From assembly GCA_948146395.1 (NCBI GenBank), contig OX411556.1, forward strand, positions 31,695,056 to 31,759,055: a stretch of 64,000 nt of DNA, given 5' to 3'. This document shows, in pieces, positions 55,990 through 64,000 of this stretch. The DNA is from Fragum whitleyi (lineage: Eukaryota; Mollusca; Bivalvia; Cardiida; Cardiidae). Within the stretch, counting starts at the first letter, position 1; the number at the start of each line of letters is the position of its first letter. The translations under genes and the position numbers were made by a program. The notes beneath the pieces are model-generated. The model searched no databases and was not told where the DNA came from. It worked only from the letters and a program-made list of their open reading frames with translations.

Positions 55990-58900
55990 TTATACTCGAT
56001 ACACTACTGTTCTATCACCAACTCTGTAAGCTTCCTCGTTTTGTAAAACATCATTATAGGAGGGCAAGTCACTTGTCTCTTCTTGTCTGGACTGATTAGG
56101 AACACTTGATTCAGGTTCTAATCTAGGAGCACTTGGTTCAGCATCCAGTCTAGGAGCACTGGGTTGGGTTTCTAGTCTATCAGGGGAACCAGCCCATGTG
56201 ACAGCAGTATTGTAGTCTGGAGGGTCTGGAATATTATTGCTATTTCCTGGTCCATCTTCCTGATAAGAAATATCCGTTCTATTATTTGACGAGTCAGTGT
56301 TTGATATAATGGAATTATAATTTGGCGGCTCCATCTGATTTGTTCTATGGCTTCTAGAGGAATGGTCGTCACCGAATAAGTTGCTCATTGAAGCATTATT
56401 ATTGGCATTCAACCTGCTGTGTACCTGATAACCATTAGAATGGTCTGTGTCCGCATGATTGTTATGATGTTGATCGTTCTGTCTAGACCAACTGTAGTAA
56501 TTTGTTATATCTGCTTCTTCTTGAAACCTGTTATTCGTCTGACAATAAATAAGGTCAAAATGTAAACTGTACATGAATCAAAATCATAGATGACATACTT
56601 AAGAGACAAAAATAGTTTGGACAAGGAGTATAAGGTGAGCTGACCTAGAAGCCAAAAGAAAGTAATGGCGAAGGTATGAAAACTATTAATGAGCCAGTGC
56701 ATGACATTTCCAAAAATTTTGCATGTGGTCATAGCAAAGCCCCTGGCCAGCCTGTGCATCCACACAGGCTACCCAGAGTCTTCACTATGTGCTCTGGAAA
56801 TAGATAAGGTCTTAACCCCCTTAAGGGGATCAGTGAATATTCTCATATTCTCATGGCATTGTGTTGCTGTCCTGGTTGCTTAACGTCTGTTTATCATGCA
56901 CACATAAATTTGTTAGAAATGTCACGCAATGGCTCTAATAATATGAGTTTCTCAATAAGTGTAACTGGATCCTTTGAATAACCCTGAGAGCCCCTGTAGC
57001 CACTGGACAAAATATGATTGGATAATAGAAACTACATGAACATTTATGTGCACTTGATTGCAGTGATTGAGTTAACTGAATAAAATTCATTTGGTAAACA
57101 TTCCCTTTCAGATTTGTGTAGCAGCTAAGCTATAGATAAGCTCAATTTTACACTGACCTTGATGAAGAGGTATGTGCAGTCTGATAAAAGTCTATACCCT
57201 CTGAATTTCATTTATCAAACAGACGAGTTTAATTTTTGTTTTCCAGAACAATATTGCCCTTCTTTTAACCAAATCATCAATCATTTATCATTATCACCTT
57301 TTATTTCTTAACTTTTCTTATTTCTTTTAATTTGGCACAGACGTGCAGCTGCTCAAAGTTACCCGCTAGGGTGTGAAACAGTATACAAAGTTAGATAAAA
57401 TACCATCTTTCAATAAGCGCATCCAGTGCTTTCAGCACTTTGATTTTAATTCAATTTTATCAAGGTTTTTATGACAAGGATCAAGTTATCTCACCTGTAA
57501 ACGGCGTCGTTTTTTCCTGTAGTGTTTAAAAACCTGATACACTATAGCCAGTATGCAGGAAGCACCTGTGATTGTGCTAACACAGACAACTGCTATCACA
57601 CCTTTGGACATGCCTGCCTCCTGACAGTCCGAGCCATCGCTACATGGATTGTAACCATTACATTTTAAATCATCATCAATACACCAACCGTTATCGCAAC
57701 TGTACTCCCATTTCTCACATCTACCTATGAGAATACATAGATGAAGGTCGTTTAGATCAGTGTACAATCCATTTTCTCTTTCCATGAGGGAAAACAAAAG
57801 CTATATTTTCCAGATGATTGAAAATCTAGCTTTTGTTGTTCACAGAATGAAAGAAAATATATCTTCCTCAACAAACAAATGATTATTCTATTTCTTTAGT
57901 CACCCCAAAAAGGGATGAAATCTGAAATATTTAGGACAAGTACTCTTACAGCACATCATTTTTCATGTGATTACTAAGCAACCTAATCACTTCATGTCTA
58001 TATTGTACCCTGCTTATTAAGATATAATCAAAAAGAGCAAGAATGAAAGAAGGGTATACCCAGGGCGTAGCCCCCATTACACAAGTTAGCAAATGCGTAC
58101 AGGAAATAATCCTCTGTTGAATAGTATCGTTGATGAATGATCACAGCATCGAAACTACAGCTTATTTAAGCTGTAGTTACGATGCTTTGACCACTCACCA
58201 ACGCTTAAATCATAAAAAGAGAGCGGACGTAGGGCATTTATCTTTTGTCATAGTTCTCATATCGCCTTTATATCCTATATTCCTATTATTCTTTAGTTGT
58301 CGCCTTTTGAATGCGTATAAATCTCAAAGTCTTAGATACGTCCATATACCCCCGCTAATCGTTTGGTAATAGCACATTTTCGGCGGTGAATAAATTTACA
58401 GAGTGATAATATACCCTTTTATCTCTATACATTTATCTTTAAAGGTGTACCTAAAAACACATTTGTACATGCATAACACACTAGAAAAGTTGTCCAGATA
58501 CCACTGATGTTTTTCCCGCAACAATTTGCAAATCAAGTTTGACCTCAAGATCAGATGAGAGTACTACCTACAGTTCGCAAATTGCAGCTGCAATTGTTGT
58601 ATAATGCAATAAATCTTAATAGAAACTAGAGGCGCTTGAGCGCCTGATTCGCTCCACAGGCCTGAATATCCAAATAATGACTATTAGAGGATGATAAAGC
58701 TGTTTAATTGAGAATTGAAGTGAATGAATGAGTGAATGTTTATTTCAAGTAAATAAGGGTCATATGCTGAAATATTTCTGCATAAAAAACTCATGATCAG
58801 TGAATAACTAAATTGACCTCTACCTGTTACACAAATATTTTTCATTTAATCACAACAATTTTGTGCAGTCTGATAATGGGTCACCCAAGGATCATTCTAG

Positions 58901-61900
58901 TGATATTTTGTTAAAATCCAAATATAAGAATTTCAAAACTAACAGAATGTTACTGCACAATATACTGGTGTTGGTCTGCAAAATTTTGATTGTAGATCTT
59001 TCCACTTTTAATTAAACACTACTAAAAGATGTTTTTTTCAAAATTCTTTGTCATCAAAACAAAATTCTAACTAATGATAGTAAGAAATAAAATATTCAAT
59101 CCAATATATTTATTTTATTCTGCCCAATGCCTTAGAGTGCAGTTAACTCAACTCTTTCTACCCCACTCTGAATGTCAGGAGGTCAGAACATCATTTTACA
59201 CTCTGTGCAGATTCACCCTTCGTTCAACTAAACTCACCAATTCTGAGTGGGTATTCTCAGGCTACTTATTTCAACTAATGTTTCTATACATTTGAATTTC
59301 AACAAAGGTTTTGTTCCTTCTAATCTATAATCATTACACCTATTAAATTCAACAAGTCTAGAAAAATTCATCATTGAGAAGATACCAAAAGGGTGATCAA
59401 ATATTCACTTAATATGTTATAATACCCTCTACCAATGAAAAAAATATGCTGTTCATCTAATCAAAATATTTTTTTGCAGACTGATACAACTTCACAGAAA
59501 TAAAATTTCCATGATATCTAATCCATCTGTTTAACCTTTCAGGATAGTTTGTTTTACCCTATATATGAAGAAATGACCTCTGCCCATAAAAGACATATTT
59601 TTGGTCTGATCACAATATTTTTTAATTGACTGATAAAGGATCACTAAATAATCATTCTAGTAAAATTTGGTTGATATCTATCAATTAGGTTCTGAGAAAA
59701 TGATTTTCAAAGTTTTCACTATATAACATATAGAGAAATGACCTCCGCCCATAAAATACACATTTTTCATCCGATCACAATAATTTTTGCTATACTGATA
59801 AAGGGTTACTCAAGTATCATTCATGTAAAATTTGATTGATATCTATCGATTAGATTCTGAGAAAATGATTTTCAAAGTTTTCACTATATAACATATAGAG
59901 AAATGACCTCCGCCCATAAAATACACATTTTTTATCTGATCACAATGATTTTTTGTAGGCTGATAGAGGGCCCCTCAAGGATAATTCATGTGAAGTTTGG
60001 TAAATATCCATCAATTAGTTTCTGAGAAAAGCCACCTATTACCATATATGGAAATTAGCCACACCCACTAGTAGTGTTGTAACGATAAACGGAAATATCG
60101 ATTAATCGTCGCTGAAGTCCGAGATCGGCGACAATCGATTCTCGCATCGAAAAATCGATGTCGTTACTTATTTTCCTTTCCGGTAGTTTTCATCTGTTGT
60201 GTTTATTGAAAATAAAGGGACACCACTCTTAAACTCAAATTGAAAATGGCAGACGATGGAAATAGTGCTCCTTTGTCGGATATTTTTCAAGATCCAGTCA
60301 TGGCGAATGACCGTCAGACATGGCCGAAACGAAAACCCTGGGTCGGGTAAATGTTACCAGATTGTCAGTCCGAATGTCCGTCACTACTTTCTGGGCAAAA
60401 TGCTTTTTTAACTGAAAATCTATTCTGAAAATAGAATAAAAAGGTAAACTTTCTCATGTAAACCAAACATCAATCTTAAGATTGACAATCGGTTAACAGA
60501 TTTTCTACGACTTTCGGCACCGCTAAAAAAAGCAAATTCTATTTTACAAATCTCATCAATTAGGAGGCCTTGGAACTGATTTCAGGATCCAATTTTTAAA
60601 GAATTATTGGAAGGTAGTCTTTTAACCTGATTTTTTGTATTTTTCCAGTTTCAAAAGCACAAACACAATGATAATTTTCTGCTTATTCGTACCCAAGAAT
60701 GTTAGACCCATCAAATTATTTCTGTTATTTTTATGAAAATCTCAAGTGCCTGTATTCTTCTGAAAAGACATTTCTTTTTTTCAACTCTTGTAGATCTAAT
60801 TTCGGCTTTTAAATCAAAGCACTAAAAACACTGACAGATTAAGAGAAATTTTACCACCTACCTAGGCCTGAAATGTTATTGCTACAAAGTTTTCTCTCTC
60901 AAGTTATATGCAAAAAGGCATACACAAACAAAGATAATTCATCATCTGATTGTCTAATGACTTGCTAGTCACAACCGTATAAATATATATAAATGATGCA
61001 TGTAAATTTGGAATAATTATTGATGTCAGCAATTATGTTTTTGTTGTTGTTCTTATTATAGACTAACAAGAAGATAGTGATATATTAAGGTTTGAAAAAT
61101 GGTAATTATCCTTCGTTTATTTAACTATCAAAGTGCATTAATCATCATTTTCTGAAACAAAAAAAAAACACCAACTTGGAAGTAACTTGATACTTTGTTA
61201 TCCCATCTTAGTATGATTGCTAAATGAGATTACATTGTAGAACTTAAATTTGAAGGCTTTAATGAATTTCTGTCTCATATATATTTCTCCCCAATATTTT
61301 TGATCTTTATTATTTACTTGTACAGTTGAATTGAATTCCATTTTTAGCTTGAATAACACTTACTGTTGATACTAGTATACAACAGATGACAAACTTGAGC
61401 CTTTGGAGGTACTAAACAACTGCATCAGACAACAAAGAAGTACTTTTCTAACAAAAATGAAGTTTCGATTCTAAAATCGATAATTGAATCGAAAACAGTT
61501 TCCGATTCAATTCGATTATAGATTCTGATCTGAGTCCGATTTTACAACACTACCCACTAGAGCCATGATTTTCAACCGATTAAAAATCTTTGAAGGAATC
61601 TGATAGAGGGTCACCCAAGGAACATTCCTGTGAAATTTGATTGGAATCCATCCAGTACTTTATGAGGAGAAAATTTTTAAAGTAAAAGTTTACGGACAGA
61701 CGGACGCACGCACGGACGCACGCACGCACAGACGACGGACACCTCGCCATGACAATAGCCCGCTGGCCTTTCGGCCAGTGGAGCTAACAAAAAACAAAAC
61801 AGTATAACTATCATTTTAAAATACTTTCGGAGTTATCCCCCTTCATGGTCTGAATAGCTCTTGTCATGGTGAACTCACTTGCAATAGGCTGGCCTGATAG

Positions 61901-62472
61901 CATTTCTATTCTAGTCTCAGTTAAGATCAGCTTATAAATAACAAATCTCATAATAGATCTTATATTATGAGCCTGTGTGTGAGATTTTCAACAATTTCAA
62001 ATATGCGCAAAGCAAAGACTCTGTCCAGCCTGTACATCCGTACAGTCTGACCAGAGTCTTCACTATGGGCTTAGAAGATATATAAGGTCTCAAAGTATCT
62101 GTAGACCATCAGGTAACTTTATATTTACAGTTTTTGGCTGTCTGGGTCTCTCAATATTTACATGTCACAAACATTTCATCTTGTTGGAAATGTCCGGCAC
62201 AGGCTCATATCTCTTTCTCTTGACCTAGCCCTCACCTTTCATTCTCTTTTTTTCTAGTGGCACATACTATTGCAAACTCTTAGGCTAACTTTCTGCCAGG
62301 GCAGATAAAACGCAATATTTACCTGTGTGGAATACATTTAAAGCCAACTCAAACAGTCTGGGTCCATATCTAGAGGGTGGGTTGTGAATAGCAATAAATA
62401 TACCCAACCAGTCACTGGTATAGACTTTATTTAGTTGATTAAAACTTGAACTGTTTAATATCTTTGGTAACC
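55990..62472 (-). CDS. 3' part of a CUB-like/LDLa single-pass membrane protein with PPxY and PSAP tail
   Basis: Three minus-strand exons join in phase: 62472-62323, 57724-57495 and 56538-55990 (TAA at 55992-55990). Exon 1 ends SDWLGIFIAIHNPP ... LALNVFHTG, resembling the last strands of a CUB-type beta-sandwich (tentative). Exon 2 carries one LDL-receptor class A module, CEKWEYSCDNGWCIDDDLKC then NGYNPCSDGSDC, with six cysteines and the Ca-binding DGSD. It is followed by one membrane helix (GVIAVVCVSTITGASCILAI) and a basic stop-transfer KKRRR. The last exon encodes a 182-residue, Asn/Ser-rich cytoplasmic tail with PPNY (71-74), PPDY (106-109), PSAP (126-129 and 135-138) and LPSY (158-161). 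PPxY motifs bind WW domains of NEDD4-type ligases, and PSAP binds TSG101. Upstream exons lie beyond the window. Confidence 0.82.
56691..56935. mobile_element. MITE, GAGCCTGTGC family, best copy
   Basis: Ends GAGCCAGTGCATGACATTTC and GAAATGTCACGCAATGGCTC, an inverted repeat of about 20 bp. The body has GCCAGCCTGTGCATCCACAC. It lies in the last intron of the LDLa gene. Confidence 0.8.
58145..58185. repeat. Small hairpin
   Basis: ATCGAAACTACAGCTTA and TAAGCTGTAGTTACGAT face each other with almost no loop. Intronic in the LDLa gene. Confidence 0.7.
58625..61795. repeat. Tandem-bearing element split by a hAT insertion
   Basis: The left end has CGCTCCACAGGCCTGA and the right end CTTTCGGCCAGTGGAGC, a short inverted repeat around GGCC. 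Inside are units of about 165 bp, for example AAATGACCTCCGCCCATAAA with TTTTCAAAGTTTTCACTATA, in nearly identical tandem at about 59725 and 59890. A GACGGACGCACGCACGG segment lies near the end. It is interrupted at 60072-61552 and lies in the large intron of the LDLa gene. Confidence 0.75.
60072..61552 (+). mobile_element. Non-autonomous hAT-like element with 8-bp target duplication
   Basis: A 1481-bp element with termini TAGTGTTGTAACG and TTTTACAACACTA (11 bp matching) flanked by the perfect 8-bp direct repeat CCCACTAG (60064-60071 and 61553-61560). The first and last 100 bp are crowded with ATCGAT-like motifs (AATATCGATTAATCG, AAAATCGATGTCG; AAAATCGATAATTG), suggesting subterminal transposase sites. 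A 34-codon ORF at 60246-60350 (starting MADDGNSAPLSDIFQDP, containing WPKRKPW) might be the start of a lost transposase; nothing longer remains. Polarity is assigned from that ORF. Confidence 0.85.
61979..62206. mobile_element. MITE, GAGCCTGTGC family
   Basis: GAGCCTGTGTGTGAGATTTT and TGGAAATGTCCGGCACAGGC form the ends. It lies just downstream (in gene sense) of the CUB-like exon. Confidence 0.75.
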
Positions 62473-62589
62473 CTGAAAATAAGACATTGCTTTCTCTATA
62501 TAAAGAAATTCAGTATGAACTTGAACTGAAAACCTTTAAATTACAACAAATAAGATATGTAAGTGCAAAATATTCTACAAGATGACCAT

Positions 62590-63630
62590 TGGCCTTTAAG
62601 CGCTCACCTGAAGTATTTAGTTGTCAAAGGTGACAAAGTGTCAGAACTACTTTTATAAATTCATGACTGGCTCAACAAAAGTCCGAAATATCAAGAAGAC
62701 AAACATTTCGATAATAGTTCAAGACATTCATCTCAAATTTGTGCCTCAAATTTGCCAAAAATGTGGCCCCTATGATGCTCATGAGGTTTTTCTATGATTT
62801 GACCTAACGACCCCATTTTTGAACCCACTTGATCAAAATTTGATCTTTAGCTACATTTGATGTAGACAAACATTCTGACCAAATTACAAGACAATAGGGC
62901 AAAAAATGTGGCCTCTAGAATGCACACAAGGGTTTCTCTAAAATTTGACCCCTTGACCCCGTTTTTTGAACCCATTTGACCAAATTCCAAAGTTTGCCGA
63001 TATTTGATGGAGACATAAAATTCGGAACCAAGATTAAAGACATTTGGGCCAAAAATGTGGCCTCTAGAATGCTCACAAGGATTTTGTAAGATTTGAGCTG
63101 TCAACCCCATTTTTGACCCAACTTGACCCGATTTCAAGCTTGACCCGATTTTGATTGAGACAAAAGTTCTGACCAAGTTAAAAGACATTTTGGCCAAAAG
63201 GGTGGTCTCTAGAATGCACAGAAGGTTTTTCTAAGATTTGACCCCTTGACCCTATTTTTGACCCCACTTAACCCAATTTCTAACATGACTGAGATTTGAT
63301 GGAGACAGACATAGCATTTGGGACAAAATTGTGGCCTCATGGCTTTACTAACATTTGATCCCTTGACCCCATTTATGACCTAATTTGGAGCTTGACCGAG
63401 ATTTGATGGAGAAAAACATTTTACAAAGTTTCAAGACAATTGGGACAAAAATTTGGCTTCTAGAGTGCACACAAGGTTTTTCTAAGATTGACCCAACTTC
63501 CAATTTGAGCGAGATTTGATGTAAACAAATATTCTTACCAAGTTGCAGGACATTTGGGCTATAAGAGTGCACAAAAGATGTTGACGGACAACTGGACGCC
63601 AGTCAAAGCTCGGTCATAATAGCTCAACAT
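62590..63630 (+). repeat. Tandem-bearing element, TTGACCCCATTTTTGACC units
   Basis: Opens AAGCGCTCACCTGAAG. Six or so units follow with CCTTGACCCC, TTTTTGACCCCACTT, TTTGATGGAGACA, AAAATGTGGCCTCTAGAATG and ACAAGGTTTTTCTAAGATTTG. It ends at GTTGACGGACAACTGGACGC. It lies in the intron upstream of the CUB-like exon. Confidence 0.8.
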
Positions 63631-63863
63631 GAGCACTTTATGTAAATTACCATTAAAATGATTCTTTAGACGAAAATAATATCAAATGAAACGCAATGGG
63701 GATCGAAAAATATCATATTAATATAAATTTTGCCTCGGAATAATGCCTACTGAATACATGATCCCTGTCCATTATTTGTGTAGCTCATAGCTGAGCTACA
63801 AAAAGAGAAGTTATTTTAGATTTCAACTTTAAATATTTCCTGGTCCTTACCCAAACGCTTTCT

Positions 63864-63920
63864 TGTTGGTACTCATTGGAATTGTCTTGATAAGAAATTT
63901 TAAAATGAGTACCAACAACA
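63864..63920. repeat. Inverted repeat around GTTGGTACTCATT
   Basis: CTTGTTGGTACTCATT and AATGAGTACCAACAA are about 30 bp apart and form a stem of about 15 bp. The same stretch on the minus strand reads as a possible short exon ending at 63851, which I did not accept. Confidence 0.6.
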
Positions 63921-63982
63921 TAGAGTTTTGATGAGAAATTAAGATCTTAGACTAGTAATACCCCCTCTTTTCTGTAACTGAG

Positions 63983-64000
63983 ACTGATTGATTGATTGAA
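63983..64000 (-). mobile_element. Possible SINE tail cut by the window end
   Basis: The last bases, TGATTGATTGATTGAA, match the plus-strand start of the minus-oriented SINE at 31455 (TTGATTGATTGAATGG). Only a tail fragment is visible, so this is weak. Confidence 0.25.

Noticed and set aside
42480..63630. CRISPR-like regularly spaced repeats in the TGACC arrays
   Set aside because: Units are contiguous, degenerate tandem repeats without conserved short repeats and unique spacers, in clearly eukaryotic DNA.
63851..63945. Minus-strand open stretch KLYVVGTHFKISYQDNSN ending in TGG before GTAAGG, as an upstream CUB-like exon of the LDLa gene
   Set aside because: It ends in phase 0, whereas the next exon (62472-62323) needs one base carried over. 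The acceptor side is poor, and the stretch overlaps an inverted repeat. It could only fit with another exon in between, which I do not see.

Overview
The window reads as nuclear DNA of a marine invertebrate, most likely a bivalve mollusc. The evidence is AT-rich sequence, long GT-AG introns, short exons with clear animal homology, and a very dense load of short non-autonomous DNA transposons, tRNA-derived SINEs and minisatellite-bearing elements of the kind common in bivalve genomes. Most of the 64 kb is repeats; I find only four genes with good support and two weaker candidates.

Layout. (1) 30-284, minus strand: an 85-codon first-exon candidate that I do not recognise. (2) 1613-21100, plus strand: thirteen exons of TRMT11, the catalytic subunit of the tRNA guanosine-10 N2-methyltransferase. 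Only its N-terminal exon is not found. Its exon 5 is preceded by three partial tandem copies of itself, each followed by a large palindrome. (3) 25416-35279: two paralogous genes, head to head (minus 25416-28619, plus 31866-35279). They encode small proteins of 168 and 175 residues with a shared, partly duplicated motif that I cannot assign. Well-placed splice donors put their 5' exons within about 160 bp of each other, around 29588-29749, so they probably share a bidirectional promoter. The first coding exon of the plus gene runs into a five-copy 56-bp array that repeats its own splice donor. (4) 35280-55989: about 20 kb with no confident gene; it holds transposons, palindromes, satellites, one orphan 65-codon secretory-peptide-like ORF and an orphan RFX X-box. 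(5) 55990-62472, minus strand: three exons at the 3' end of a single-pass membrane receptor-like gene (CUB-like piece, LDLa module, TM segment, cytoplasmic tail with PPxY and PSAP motifs). Its 5' part lies beyond the window.

The mobile-element content is rich enough to show nested insertions. A 178-bp TA-flanked element sits in a GGGGGCAT-type repeat with an inferable empty site. A TTAA-flanked element sits inside a second member of the 178-bp family. A 1.48-kb hAT-like element with a perfect 8-bp target duplication sits in a tandem-repeat element. A decayed Tc1-like transposase lies in a TRMT11 intron.

The most unusual theme is that two unrelated genes have each had one edge of an exon, with its splice site, amplified in tandem on the intron side.
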